NCBI RefSeq assembly: GCF_028551275.1
Contig: NZ_CP117026.1
Span: 1-64,000, forward strand
Source of the DNA: Sphingomonas hankookensis
GTDB lineage: Bacteria > Pseudomonadota > Alphaproteobacteria > Sphingomonadales > Sphingomonadaceae
DNA: 64,000 bases
Direction of reading: 5' to 3'
The notes under the pieces are model-generated. The model was not told the DNA's origin. It was given only the letters and a program-made list of their open reading frames with translations, and did not search any database. The position numbers and the translations under genes were made by a program. This document shows, piece after piece, positions 1-9,343 of the stretch (position 1 is its first letter; each line of letters opens with the position of its first letter).

Positions 1-873
1 AGCCAGACGCTCGCGCGCATCGCGACGGGGAAAACGGTCGCCGACCGGACGGAGTGGGTCGATCCGGAGCGGTGCCGCCCATGGCGGATGCACAATCGCG
101 ATCTGGATCATTTGAACGAAGATAGCTGCCGCGATCTCATCGACTCCTTCCTCTCCGCCAAGAAGCAACGGATCCCCGCTATCGTTCGGCGTCTGAAAGA
201 TGACCCGAACTTCGACTTCGAGATCATCGCCGGCGTCCGCCGTTGGTGGACGGTGAAATGGCTGCGAGCGCATCACCACCCGGAGTTCGAGTATCTGGTG
301 ACGATCCAGAGTGTCACGGACGAGGAGGCGTTCCGGGTTTCAGATGTCGAGAACCGCTCGCGTAAGGACATCTCGGATTGGGAGCGGGCCAAGGAATATA
401 CGGTGGCGCTCGCGGAGTTCTACGAGGGCTCGCAGTCGCAGATGGCCGAGCATTTAAACCTTTCCAAGTCGTGGCTGAGCCGGCTTCTCGACGTTGCGCG
501 CTTGCCCGAACCAGTTGTCGCGGCGTTCTCCGATACGCACGACATCACGGTACGCGTCGCGCGTGACATCAAGCCGCTTACCGGAGATCCGAAGGCGCTG
601 GCGAAGATGCGCGAAGAGGCTGAACGCATCGAGGAAGAGCGCAGCCAGAAAGGCTTGAAGCTGAGCGGGCCGGAAGTCGCGAAGCGGCTCGTGAAGGCGA
701 CTGTCGCGCCAGCCGTGAAGGCTGCCGCCGAGAAGGAGATCACCGGCAAGGGGGGCAAGGTCATCCTGCGCTATACGAAGGCGCGGGGAGGGGGGCTGAC
801 GATCAAGGTGCCGCCGAAGGCTGAGGCGTCGCCCGCCGAGCTTTTGAAGGCGATCGAGGGGCTGCTGTCGTAG
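1..873 (+). CDS. ParB/RepB-family partition protein, 5' end outside window
   Basis: The reading frame is open from base 1, so the gene begins upstream; an internal ATG at 88 is not the real start. The visible 290 residues begin with a ParB-like stretch (VDPERCRPWRMHNRDL), followed by the nuclease/CTPase-fold region with a GVRRWWTVKWL motif like the ParB G-E/V-RR box, and then a helix-turn-helix of the KorB/ParB type (QSQMAEHLNLSKSWLSRLL). The C-terminus is lysine-rich. ParB proteins bind centromere-like parS sites and work with a ParA ATPase to segregate plasmids or chromosomes. A ParA gene would be expected just left of the window. The combination with a recombinase and a conjugation operon suggests a plasmid or a large conjugative element. 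Confidence 0.85.
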   Translation, partial: SQTLARIATGKTVADRTEWVDPERCRPWRMHNRDLDHLNEDSCRDLIDSFLSAKKQRIPAIVRRLKDDPNFDFEIIAGVRRWWTVKWLRAHHHPEFEYLVTIQSVTDEEAFRVSDVENRSRKDISDWERAKEYTVALAEFYEGSQSQMAEHLNLSKSWLSRLLDVARLPEPVVAAFSDTHDITVRVARDIKPLTGDPKALAKMREEAERIEEERSQKGLKLSGPEVAKRLVKATVAPAVKAAAEKEITGKGGKVILRYTKARGGGLTIKVPPKAEASPAELLKAIEGLLS

Positions 874-908
874 GGTGATGGAGCGCGGCGTCTGGCGAGG
901 TCGCCGCC

Positions 909-1793
909 TTATATGGCGTCCCGCTTATATTTGTCGGCGGTGCTCTGCGTCACGGAGTGGCGGCTTCGCAGGCCGAAGTTCGCGCGGATGAAGTCGCCGG
1001 CTTGACGCGTCCTCGCGCCTACGAACGCCTGGGCATGTCCCACGGTCGACCGGTTCTGCCGCGTGATCAGTTCTCGCTCGGGTAGGCTCACGATCCGATT
1101 TGCCAGCGTAGTGGACCCGGCAGCAACGAAGAGGGTCTCCGGTCCGATCGGAAGAGTGACATAGGACGAGGCACTACCAAGCCAGGCGAAGCTGACCGGC
1201 ACGTCGAGCGGCCAATCGGAGACGAACAATTCCCGGCGATTGTTCGTCTTGATTATGCGCCAGTCCATGTTGATGAACGCTCGTCCGCGATCCGCGTCGT
1301 CGATGACCAAGCGCAGGACTTCCATCTGAAGCGCGCTCACGGCCTCGGGCGGCAGCGCCCCATCTTCGCCGCGCAGCACGGACTTCGCGGCCTCTGCGCT
1401 TGCGAGAGCGCCGACGGCGTCCTTCATGCCGCGCATATCCAGCGGTGTCCGGAACCACAGCGACATGACGAACCGGCCCCAATCCGAGCATTGCGCGTCG
1501 CTGAGCGAGTTGACCTTGCCGTCGAGGAGCAGCGCGTGAACCTTGGCCGCAGCGTCATCGATCACCTGCATGAACAGGGTTTCCATCTGCTGGGCATGCT
1601 CGGGCGGGAACCCGATCGTCTTGTACAGGTCCCGCTCGAAGCAGACGCTCTTGGGTGATGCAGGACTGCTCTCGATCTCCCCGATCCGATTGCGCCGATA
1701 GCGCAGCAGGGTGTCGCCATCCTTCCACTGGTCGAGGAGGAACTGCGGGATGAAGTGATGCCGGGACGGAGGGTTCTGTGGCTTGGATTGCAC
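909..1793 (-). CDS. DUF4238-like protein
   Basis: The 294-residue protein starts at a GTG. Its N-terminus has the pattern RHHFIPQFLLDQW, typical of the DUF4238 family, whose biochemical role is not established. The segment around residues 30-60 (LLRYRRNR..SPKSVCFERDLY) also fits that family, which often has a tyrosine and charged residues following the RHHxIPxF box. No signal peptide or membrane segment is seen. The start lies 13 bases from the stop of the upstream minus-strand gene, so the two may be co-transcribed. DUF4238 genes are common in accessory DNA. Family assignment is by recognition of the N-terminal motif; function is unknown. Confidence 0.65.
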   Translation of the reverse strand: MQSKPQNPPSRHHFIPQFLLDQWKDGDTLLRYRRNRIGEIESSPASPKSVCFERDLYKTIGFPPEHAQQMETLFMQVIDDAAAKVHALLLDGKVNSLSDAQCSDWGRFVMSLWFRTPLDMRGMKDAVGALASAEAAKSVLRGEDGALPPEAVSALQMEVLRLVIDDADRGRAFINMDWRIIKTNNRRELFVSDWPLDVPVSFAWLGSASSYVTLPIGPETLFVAAGSTTLANRIVSLPERELITRQNRSTVGHAQAFVGARTRQAGDFIRANFGLRSRHSVTQSTADKYKRDAI

Positions 1794-1805
1794 GGTGTCT
1801 GTGGT

Positions 1806-2732
1806 TCAAGAGGGATGAGCAAGTGAGGCGAGTAGCTTGCGCGCGCCTTGCGGGGTGACCTTCAACAGGCGCGCGACAGCGGCCGGCTGAAGGCCCGGAT
1901 AGGCAAGCTGCAGGCGGGCAAGGAGAGGGGCCTTGCTCCGCTTCGTGACGGCCAGATCGGTCTGGATGCGCGACGCCGCACGCTCGATCGCGTCGAGGTC
2001 GCGCAAGCCAGCATGCGCCGTCCGACCGATCGCCTGGGCCAAGGTCTCTGCCAGATCGGCGGGGGAGGGGGGCAGAAACTTGGACATCAGGATGAACGAG
2101 GGGATCACGCGGGTCGTGAAGCCAGCGCGGCACAGCATCCGCGGTACGGCGGCGGCGATCAGCCAGTTTCGATCGCGTCCACGGGGAGGCAGCTCGAGAG
2201 CGCGACCATCGACGCTGACGACATCCCAGCTGCCTGGTGCCGCTGGTTCGGTCAGCGCGAACAGCTGGAAAATGCGGTTGGCGACAGAGAGGAGGTCACC
2301 GGAAGGGAAGGGGGCGTCCGCCACGGTTCGCAGCTGTCGCCACATGGGCCCGAAGTGCGCCAAGTCTTCGGCCGCATAAACCTTCGCCTCGGTGCGGTCA
2401 TCGAGTACCGTACGGAGCACGTTGAGCGTGGCGCGGCCGAGCGAATCCTTGAGATCCTCGTCGCGGCTGAGCGCAAGGTGGAAGACGGCGGCAACCGAGA
2501 TCGGATCGTTGAGGCCTTCGGAAGCGCGGGGAGGGGGTGTGCGGCCGGCGATCCAGTCCTGCAGGTCGCGCACCGCGATCGGCACGCCGGCGAGGCCGGC
2601 CAGGACGGTGGCGCCTTCCAGGCGCGAGCGCGCGAGAAAGATGTCGGCGCATGGACTACCGTGCAATCGGCCATCGAGGCGCCCGAGCAGGAGCAGGCTG
2701 TCGTCGGCGCGCAGGTTGTCTGTCCGCGTCAT
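1806..2732 (-). CDS. DUF1612/HTH-like plasmid protein
   Basis: This 308-residue soluble protein begins at an ATG. It resembles the rhizobial RHE_PE00001-type family (DUF1612 plus a C-terminal helix-turn-helix), which is frequent on alphaproteobacterial plasmids. Features that fit are the N-terminal residues on ADIFLARSRLEGA and DLQDWIAGR, a central region with FALTEPAAPGSWDVV, and a C-terminal segment LLARLQLAYPGLQPAAVARLLKVTPQGARKLL that reads as a DNA-binding helix-turn-helix. The role of the family is not known. A perfect inverted repeat sits directly upstream of the start and could be its operator. The assignment is from memory of family features and is moderately secure. Confidence 0.55.
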   Translation of the reverse strand: MTRTDNLRADDSLLLLGRLDGRLHGSPCADIFLARSRLEGATVLAGLAGVPIAVRDLQDWIAGRTPPPRASEGLNDPISVAAVFHLALSRDEDLKDSLGRATLNVLRTVLDDRTEAKVYAAEDLAHFGPMWRQLRTVADAPFPSGDLLSVANRIFQLFALTEPAAPGSWDVVSVDGRALELPPRGRDRNWLIAAAVPRMLCRAGFTTRVIPSFILMSKFLPPSPADLAETLAQAIGRTAHAGLRDLDAIERAASRIQTDLAVTKRSKAPLLARLQLAYPGLQPAAVARLLKVTPQGARKLLASLAHPS

Positions 2733-2735
2733 AGG

Positions 2736-2751
2736 ATGGCAACAATGCCAT
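2736..2751. promoter_or_regulatory. Inverted repeat upstream of the HTH-like gene
   Basis: ATGGCA-ACAA-TGCCAT is a perfect 6-base inverted repeat four bases upstream of the minus-strand start codon at 2732. Its position over the translation start region would suit an operator or an RNA hairpin. No protein is known to bind it. Confidence 0.3.
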
Positions 2752-2894
2752 GGCGGGAAACCAAAGTCAGCAGTTCGTTTCTACATCCGTGACCTCCCGA
2801 AAGTGGAGATTCGATAATTGCAGTTATCACATAAGCGGACTTGACCGTTCATTATAAGGTGGGCTACAAGCGCGGCTGAGGAGCGAGGCGCGTC

Positions 2895-4133
2895 GTGAGC
2901 ACCGAAACCGCCCGGGAAGGGCCAGAAATCCCCGTAGCGCCGCCTGAGGCTGTCCTGCCGGCCGTCAGGGCGCCGGCCGACCTTGCGTGGACGATCGTGC
3001 AGATGCGCGCCGGCGAGCGCATCACCGTCAACGAGGGCCTGATCGCCGCCTATCAGGCCGCTTCATCGCCCCATAGCATCCGTGCGCTCAAGTCCGACGT
3101 CGAGGCGTTCGATGCGTGGTGTAGGCGCAACAACCGGATTGCACTGCCGGCGACGGCCGAGACGGTGGCCGACTATCTCAACTCGCGGGCAGGCAAGGGG
3201 AGCCGCCCAGCCTCGCTATCCCGCTACAAGGCGTCGATCGCCAAGATCCATCAGTTGCTCGAACTCAAGGACCCAACCCCCGCGCCGCTGGTGAAGCTGC
3301 GGCTGCAAGCGGTGCGCCGTGAGAAGGGCGCAGCGCAGAAGCAGGCAAGGCCGCTGCGGTTCAAGGGGCCGGTGCGCGACGTGGAACGCGACAAGGCGCG
3401 TGGTCTCAACGTCCGGGCGCTGCTCGAGAGCTGCGGAAACGATCTGCCGGGGCTGCGCGATCGCGCGCTGCTGTCTGCCGCCTATGACACCGGCCTGCGT
3501 GCGTCCGAGTTGGTAGCCGTGGCCATCGAGCATATCGAAGAGGCGATCGATCCCGAGGCGCGGCTGCTGCAGATCCTGCGCAGCAAGGGCGATCAAGACG
3601 GGGAGGGGGCAACCGCCTATCTCAGCCCGCGTACCGTGTCGGCGATCGCGGCCTGGACCGAAGCGGCCGGGATCACGGCGGGGCCGCTGTTCCGGCGGGT
3701 GCAGGTGCGGCGCTACAAGGCGCGCGCCGCCGTGCGCGGTCGGCCGATCGACAGCATCTCGGGGCGGGAGACCTGGGATCTGCGCAAGACGCTGCCCAGG
3801 CCTGCGGTGAAGGCGCGGGTCGAATATGACATCGGCACCGTCGCGCTGCACCCGGGTTCGATCGGGCCGATCTTCCGCTCGATCATCCAGCGCGCGTTCG
3901 ATCGTGGCGCTCTGCCCGACCTCACAGCCGAGGATCTGGCGCGGCTGCTCAAGGGCATCAGCGCGCACTCGACGCGGATCGGGCTGAACCAGGATCTGTT
4001 TGCGAGCGGAGAGGATCTGGCTGGGATCATGGATGCATTGCGGTGGAAGTCACCGCGAATGCCACTCGCCTATAATCGCAACCTTGCTGCAGAGCAGGGC
4101 GCAGCGGGCAGGCTGATGGCGAAGATCGGCTGA
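2895..4133 (+). CDS. Tyrosine-type site-specific recombinase/integrase
   Basis: The 412-residue protein starts at GTG 2895, a few bases after a weak GAGGAGCGAGG ribosome-binding region. The N-terminal half holds a SAM-like core-binding domain (residues about 45-140: SPHSIRALKSDVEAF.DYLNSRAGKGSRPASLSRYKASI). The catalytic domain shows the expected tyrosine-recombinase residues: Arg in TGLRASELVAV near residue 200, Lys in RSKGDQDG, His-x-x-Arg in SAHSTRIG near residue 360, and the nucleophile Tyr in PLAYNRNL near residue 393. Such enzymes cut and rejoin DNA at short sites, for element integration or for dimer resolution. No attachment site is recognisable beside it, so it may be a plasmid resolvase rather than an ICE integrase. 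Confidence 0.9.
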   Translation: MSTETAREGPEIPVAPPEAVLPAVRAPADLAWTIVQMRAGERITVNEGLIAAYQAASSPHSIRALKSDVEAFDAWCRRNNRIALPATAETVADYLNSRAGKGSRPASLSRYKASIAKIHQLLELKDPTPAPLVKLRLQAVRREKGAAQKQARPLRFKGPVRDVERDKARGLNVRALLESCGNDLPGLRDRALLSAAYDTGLRASELVAVAIEHIEEAIDPEARLLQILRSKGDQDGEGATAYLSPRTVSAIAAWTEAAGITAGPLFRRVQVRRYKARAAVRGRPIDSISGRETWDLRKTLPRPAVKARVEYDIGTVALHPGSIGPIFRSIIQRAFDRGALPDLTAEDLARLLKGISAHSTRIGLNQDLFASGEDLAGIMDALRWKSPRMPLAYNRNLAAEQGAAGRLMAKIG

Positions 4134-4254
4134 TGGGGTCGCTGGTCGACTCGATTGCAGGAGGGCGTCGCTCCCCAAGCAACCTCATCGGACCGGCATG
4201 AGCTTATGGAGCTGGCCGGTGGCCCTTGCCAGCAGCGGCACAATGGTCCGTGTT

Positions 4255-5622
4255 TCAGGGAAGGGGGCTTGAGATCGCCTTGATGGCCTTCAATCCCGTT
4301 CCAAAACGAGCGATCGCGTCCCTGTTTCTCTCCAGCTCGCCATAGGGCAGATAGGCGAAGTCGAGATCGGCAATACGGCTGAAAGCCGGGCGACGGAGTT
4401 GCGCGCGAACGTCCTGCTCGCGCGCATTCGGTGCGACCAGGAATAGCCCCGCGGCAGCGTGCAGATCGCTCCCCGACAGCGCCAGATCGAGCATGCGCAC
4501 GATCCCCGAGTAGATCGAGGTCGAATGTTCAACCTCGAACGCGGCGGCGACGCCGTCGCCACCCTTCGCCAGCCACAACACGTCGATGAGGCGGATCGAG
4601 TCCGCTCCGGGAGAGGTCGCAATGGCGTCTGGAAGGCGCTCGAGGCATCCCTGTCCAAGCGGGCAGCCAGCGTGAAGTCGACCGCGGTCATTGGCGGCGA
4701 TCCACACATCGTAACCGAGGGCATGGCCGAGGTCGCGCAGCCAGGCCTGGATTTCGGCGTGCGTGCGATCGGTTTCGCCCTGCGCGGCGGCTGTCTTGTC
4801 GAGCCGGCTTGCCTCCGCTCTGGCATGTTCCAATCTGCCGAGCCAGTCGTCGGCCGCCGTTGCGTCATCCTCCAGCGGTGGCGCGGGATAGCGGCCCGAG
4901 CCAATGTCGAACAACAGTCCGCCGATCGCGCCGAGATCGTTGGAGAGCAACTCGCGGTAACGGTCGTTGAGGTCGAGGATGCCGGCGCGCATGGCGAGAA
5001 AATGATCCCATGACCCGAGCTTCACCTTGGCGCCGGTGACGGCATTGTAGCCCTTGACGATCGCGGTATTGAAGGGCGGCACCAGCGTCGGGTGAAGGAA
5101 ATAGAGCAGGTTGGCCGCCGCCGGCCCCAGCCCCTTGATCTTGAGCGCGTCTATGCTGCGGATGTGGCTGATGATCTCCTCGGCGGTATCGCAGCACGAG
5201 CAATTGTCGAGCAGGCGACCGAACGCCCGCTGGTTGTCCGGGCTTTCGTAGATGTCTGGAATGCGCAGCTTGGGCTTCCACAGCCAGGCATGGTCGGCGC
5301 CCTTGAAGATCTGCCGCTGTTCGGCGATCGAGTGGACAACCGTTTCCAGTGACGAGCCGCGATAGGCGACGCCGAACCGCCCACTTTCGATTTCTGCGAC
5401 CACCTGCTGCAGCCCGCAACGGATGGAGCGGAAGTTTTTCAGCCGTTCGTCCCACAGAAACCAGGAGCGATAGGTGGCGCCGGGATCGTCTCGCCAACGA
5501 CGGACAAGCTCGCTCACGAGATCATGATGTGTCGCGGGTAACAAGGTCATACTGGCTGGGTCATCTAAACTGGGCTCCTTGCCGTTCAGGCTATCGCGAG
5601 CAAGGGCGGCTTGCACGTTCAA
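4255..5622 (-). CDS. Uncharacterised protein with HhH-like and nuclease-like regions
   Basis: The longest frame (455 residues) starts at a TTG at 5622; an ATG at 5550 is a plausible alternative. Residues about 160-200 (IKGLGPAAANLLYFLHPTLVPPFNTAIVKGYN) resemble the helix-hairpin-helix region of DNA-glycosylase-like folds. The C-terminal part has RLIDVLWL followed by AAFEVEHSTSIYSGIVRMLDL, a pattern reminiscent of the PD-(D/E)xK nuclease core, although the final Lys is replaced by Glu in FEVE. Proteins with this C-terminal motif are often labelled restriction-endonuclease-like. It stands alone between the recombinase and the copper operon, with no methyltransferase beside it. A defence role is inference only. 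Confidence 0.5.
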   Translation of the reverse strand: MNVQAALARDSLNGKEPSLDDPASMTLLPATHHDLVSELVRRWRDDPGATYRSWFLWDERLKNFRSIRCGLQQVVAEIESGRFGVAYRGSSLETVVHSIAEQRQIFKGADHAWLWKPKLRIPDIYESPDNQRAFGRLLDNCSCCDTAEEIISHIRSIDALKIKGLGPAAANLLYFLHPTLVPPFNTAIVKGYNAVTGAKVKLGSWDHFLAMRAGILDLNDRYRELLSNDLGAIGGLLFDIGSGRYPAPPLEDDATAADDWLGRLEHARAEASRLDKTAAAQGETDRTHAEIQAWLRDLGHALGYDVWIAANDRGRLHAGCPLGQGCLERLPDAIATSPGADSIRLIDVLWLAKGGDGVAAAFEVEHSTSIYSGIVRMLDLALSGSDLHAAAGLFLVAPNAREQDVRAQLRRPAFSRIADLDFAYLPYGELERNRDAIARFGTGLKAIKAISSPLP

Positions 5623-5798
5623 TGTGCGATCCGCGAAGCGTGCTCAAATTGTCGGTGATCGCGCAGGGAAACGCCGCTGGCATTGGGCGTTGCCGGTCGC
5701 AACCGTCGACCGGGCGCACAGCCAGGCAGACGGCCGGCACGGGCGTCGCCGCCCGGGAGCGGCGACGCAACCAGCTTTTTCCGGTCGAACTTAGCGGA

Positions 5799-6188
5799 TC
5801 ACTGCTTTGCGATCGCGGTGACCTCGCCATCGCTGCCCTTGAGCGAGAGGTCGAAATCGACCTTGTCGCCGACCTTGACCGCATCGGTGATCGACGGCGC
5901 GGCCTTGAACGCCATCGTCATCGCGGGCCACTTGGCCTCCGGGATCGGACCATGATCGAGCGTGATCGTGCCTGCCGCCTTGTCGATCGCGGTGACGGTG
6001 CCATGGCCCTTGGCCTTGATCGCGGCGTTCGCGTCAGGCGCCATCGACATGTTGCCCATGTCGCCGCTCATGGTCGCGGCGGGCGCCGCCTCGTTGGTCT
6101 CAGTCGCAACGGGGGCCTCCGCCTTCTTGCCGCACGCGGCAGTCAGGGCGGCGAGGCCGAGGGCAATGGTCAGTCGTGCATGGTTCAT
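5799..6188 (-). CDS. CusF-like copper-binding lipoprotein
   Basis: The protein (129 residues from ATG 6188, which has an AAGGAGA site 6 bases upstream; an in-frame ATG lies at 6203) begins with a lipoprotein signal ending in the lipobox LTAAC. The C-terminal 75 residues form a CusF-type OB-fold domain with the hallmark WPAMTMAF, whose Trp and two Met residues bind Cu(I)/Ag(I) in known CusF proteins. It follows the CusA-like pump gene by 11 bases and is the last gene of the efflux operon. It probably hands periplasmic metal ions to the tripartite pump. A Met-rich linker (MSGDMGNMSMAPDA) between lipobox and domain may add metal ligands. Confidence 0.85.
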   Translation of the reverse strand: MNHARLTIALGLAALTAACGKKAEAPVATETNEAAPAATMSGDMGNMSMAPDANAAIKAKGHGTVTAIDKAAGTITLDHGPIPEAKWPAMTMAFKAAPSITDAVKVGDKVDFDLSLKGSDGEVTAIAKQ

Positions 6189-6199
6189 CGTCTTCTCCT

Positions 6200-9100
6200 T
6201 CATGATGAAACGGGTTGAGGGATGGGATCGGTCTTGGGCCGTCGCAACAGCAGGTAGGCGGCGGGCAGGACGAACATTGAGAGCAAGGGCGCGGTCAGCA
6301 TGCCGCCGATCATCGGCGCGGCAATCCGGCTCATGACCTCCGAACCCGCGCCTGATCCCAGCAGGATCGGCAGCAGGCCGGCCAGGATCACCGCCACCGT
6401 CATCGCCTTGGGACGGACGCGCAGCAGCGCGCCTTCGCGCACGGCGGCCTCGACCTCGGCAGCGTCCGGATGTGCGCCGCGCTCGGCCAGCGCGTTCTTG
6501 AGATAGATCAGCATCACCACCCCGAACTCGGCGGAGACGCCGGCGAGCGCGATGAACCCGACCCCGGTGGCGACCGACTGGTTGAACCCCAGCAGATAAA
6601 GCGTCCAGATGCCGCCGGTCAGCGCAAACGGCAGCGTCCCCATGATCAGCGCCGCCTCGTCGAAGCGGCCGAAGATGAGGTAGAGCAGCACGAAGATGAT
6701 CAGCAGCGTCGCGGGCACGACCAGCTTCAAGCGGTCGACCGCGCGCTCGAGATATTCGAACTGGCCAGAGTAAGCGATGCTGACCCCAGGCGAGAGCCTG
6801 ACCTGTTTCGCCACCGCACGCTGCAGATCGCCGACCACCGAGGCAAGATCGCGCCCGCGCACATCGACGTAGACCCAGGTCGAAGGCCGGGCATTCTCGG
6901 TCTTGAGCATCGGCGGTCCCTCGGCGATCGAGACGTTTGCCACGGTGCCCAAGGTGATCTGCTGGCCCGCGGGCGTCAGGATCGGTAGCGCCCGCAGCCT
7001 TTCGAGGCTGTCGCGCAATTCGCGCGGATAGCGCACGCTGATCGGATAGCGGGCGAGGCCCTCGACCGTCTCGCCGATCGTCTCGCCGCCGATCGCGCCG
7101 GAGACGATGGCCTGGACGTCGGCGATGTTGAGCCCGAACCGCGCGGCGGCGGCGCGGTCTATGTCGACATCGACATAGCGTCCGCCGGTCAGCCGCTCGG
7201 CGAGCGCCGAGCTGACGCCGGGCACGCTCCTGGCCACGGTCTCGACATCATGCGCGATGCGGTCGAGCTCGGCGAGGTCACTGCCCGACACCTTGACCCC
7301 GATCGGGCTCTTGATGCCCGTCGCGAGCATGTCGATGCGGTTGCGGATCGGCGGCACCCAGATATTGGCGAGACCCGGAAGCTTCACCCGGCGATCGAGC
7401 TCGTCGACAAGGCGTTCGGGCGTCATGCCCGACCGCCACTGGTCGCGGGGCTTGAACTGGATCGTCGTCTCGAACATTTCGAGCGGCGCGGGATCGGTCG
7501 CGGTCTCGGCGCGGCCGGCCTTGCCGAACACGCTTTCGACTTCGGGCACGGTCTTGATCAGGCGGTCGGTCTGCTGGAGCAGCTCACTCGCCTTGGCGGC
7601 CGAGAGGCCCGGCAGCGCCGAGGGCATGTAGAGCAGGTCGCCCTCGTCGAGATTGGGCATGAACTCGCCGCCGAGCCGGCTGAGCGGCCAGGCCGTGGTG
7701 GCGAACACCAGAGCCGCGATCAGCAGCACTGCCTTGGGCCGCTTCATCGTCCAGTCGATCGCGGGCCGGTAGATATTGGTGAGCCAGCGATTGACCGGAT
7801 TGGCCTGCTCGGCCGGAATGCGGCCCCGGATCAGCCAGCCCATCAGGATCGGCACCAGGGTCACCGACAGGATCGCGGCCGCGCCCATCGCATAGGTCTT
7901 GGTGAAGGCGAGCGGCGCGAACAGCCGGCCTTCCTGCGCCTCCAGGGTGAAGACCGGAATGAACGACAGCGTGATGATCAGCAGGCTGAAGAACAGCGCC
8001 GGCCCGACCTCGGCCGCCGCCTCGGTGACGACGATCCAGCGCATCTCGCCATCGAGATGTCTGTCCGGGTGATCCTGCTCCCAGCGTTCGATCCTCTTGT
8101 GGGCGTTCTCGATCATGACGACCGCCGCATCCACCATCGCGCCGATGGCGATGGCGATGCCGCCCAGCGACATGATGTTGGCGTTCACCCCCTGGAACCG
8201 CATTACGACGAACGCGGCCAGCACACCGAGCGGCAAGGTCAGGATCGCGACCAGCGCCGAGCGGACGTGCCAGAGGAACAGGGCGCAGACCAATGCGACG
8301 ACGATGAACTCCTCGACCAGCTTGCGGGTGAGGTTCTCGACCGCGCGATCGATCAGCTGCGAGCGGTCATAGACCGTGACCACCTCGACGCCCGGCGGCA
8401 GGCTTTTCCTGAGATCGGCGAGCTTGTCCTTGACCGCCGCGATGGTCTCACGGGCGTTCTTGCCTGACCGAAGAATAACGACGCCGCCGGCGACCTCGCC
8501 TTCGCCGTTCAGTTCGGCGATGCCGCGCCGCATCTCGGGGCCGACCTGGATCGTGGCGACATCGCCGAGCCGGACGGGCACGCCGCCCGCCGCAGTCTTG
8601 AGCGGGATTGCCCGGAAATCGTCGAGCGTTTTCAGATAGCCCGAGGCGCGGACCATATATTCGGCCTCGGCCATTTCCAGCACCGAGCCGCCGGCTTCCT
8701 GATTGGCTTGGCTGATCGCCTGCACTGCCTGGGCGTGGGTTACGCCGTAGGCCGCGAGCTTCACCGGATCGAGCAGCACCTGGTACTGCTTGACCATGCC
8801 GCCGATGCTGGCGACTTCGGCCACGCCGGTCACGGTCTTCAGCTCGTAGCGCAGGAACCAGTCCTGCAACCCGCGAAGCTGCGAGAGATCGTGCCGGCCG
8901 GTGCGGTCGACCAGCGCATATTCATAGACCCAGCCGACCCCGGTCGCGTCCGGCCCGAGCGCGCTGCGGGCGCTGGCCGGCAACCGACCCTGGACCTGGT
9001 TGAGATATTCGAGCACGCGGCTGCGCGCCCAGTAGAGATCGGTGCCGTCCTCGAAGATCACATAGACGAAGCTGTCGCCGAAGAAGCTATAGCCGCGCAC

Positions 9101-9343
9101 CGTCTTGGCGCCGGGCACCGACAGCATGGTGGTGGTGAGCGGATAGGTGATCTGGTTCTCGACGATCTGCGGCGCCTGACCCGGATAGGAAGTGCGGATC
9201 ACGACCTGCACGTCGGAAAGATCGGGCAGCGCGTCGATCGGGGTCGAGCGCACCGCCCACAGGCCCGCGCCGACCAGCGCGAGCATGCCGAGCACGACGA
9301 AGAAGCGGTTCCTCACCGACCAGCGGATGAGATGGGCGATCAC
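6200..9343 (-). CDS. cusA: Heavy-metal RND efflux pump, CusA type
   Basis: The 1,047-residue protein has the length and layout of heavy-metal efflux RND permeases: a first membrane helix at residues 10-30, a long periplasmic domain, helices at about 340-550, a second periplasmic loop and a C-terminal membrane bundle. The TM4 signature [16 protein letters not shown] matches the monovalent-cation (Cu/Ag, HME4) subclass rather than the Zn/Co/Cd subclass. It is the proton-driven inner-membrane subunit that exports Cu(I)/Ag(I) through the adaptor and outer-membrane channel encoded upstream. Its ATG overlaps the stop of the adaptor gene by four bases, which indicates translational coupling. Confidence 0.93.
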   Translation of the reverse strand: MIAHLIRWSVRNRFFVVLGMLALVGAGLWAVRSTPIDALPDLSDVQVVIRTSYPGQAPQIVENQITYPLTTTMLSVPGAKTVRGYSFFGDSFVYVIFEDGTDLYWARSRVLEYLNQVQGRLPASARSALGPDATGVGWVYEYALVDRTGRHDLSQLRGLQDWFLRYELKTVTGVAEVASIGGMVKQYQVLLDPVKLAAYGVTHAQAVQAISQANQEAGGSVLEMAEAEYMVRASGYLKTLDDFRAIPLKTAAGGVPVRLGDVATIQVGPEMRRGIAELNGEGEVAGGVVILRSGKNARETIAAVKDKLADLRKSLPPGVEVVTVYDRSQLIDRAVENLTRKLVEEFIVVALVCALFLWHVRSALVAILTLPLGVLAAFVVMRFQGVNANIMSLGGIAIAIGAMVDAAVVMIENAHKRIERWEQDHPDRHLDGEMRWIVVTEAAAEVGPALFFSLLIITLSFIPVFTLEAQEGRLFAPLAFTKTYAMGAAAILSVTLVPILMGWLIRGRIPAEQANPVNRWLTNIYRPAIDWTMKRPKAVLLIAALVFATTAWPLSRLGGEFMPNLDEGDLLYMPSALPGLSAAKASELLQQTDRLIKTVPEVESVFGKAGRAETATDPAPLEMFETTIQFKPRDQWRSGMTPERLVDELDRRVKLPGLANIWVPPIRNRIDMLATGIKSPIGVKVSGSDLAELDRIAHDVETVARSVPGVSSALAERLTGGRYVDVDIDRAAAARFGLNIADVQAIVSGAIGGETIGETVEGLARYPISVRYPRELRDSLERLRALPILTPAGQQITLGTVANVSIAEGPPMLKTENARPSTWVYVDVRGRDLASVVGDLQRAVAKQVRLSPGVSIAYSGQFEYLERAVDRLKLVVPATLLIIFVLLYLIFGRFDEAALIMGTLPFALTGGIWTLYLLGFNQSVATGVGFIALAGVSAEFGVVMLIYLKNALAERGAHPDAAEVEAAVREGALLRVRPKAMTVAVILAGLLPILLGSGAGSEVMSRIAAPMIGGMLTAPLLSMFVLPAAYLLLRRPKTDPIPQPVSS

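Noticed and set aside
7250..8467. Plus-strand open frame of 405 codons inside the CusA gene
   Set aside because: It is antisense to cusA, rich in Arg, Asp, His and Gln without any fold-like pattern; a shadow of codon bias.
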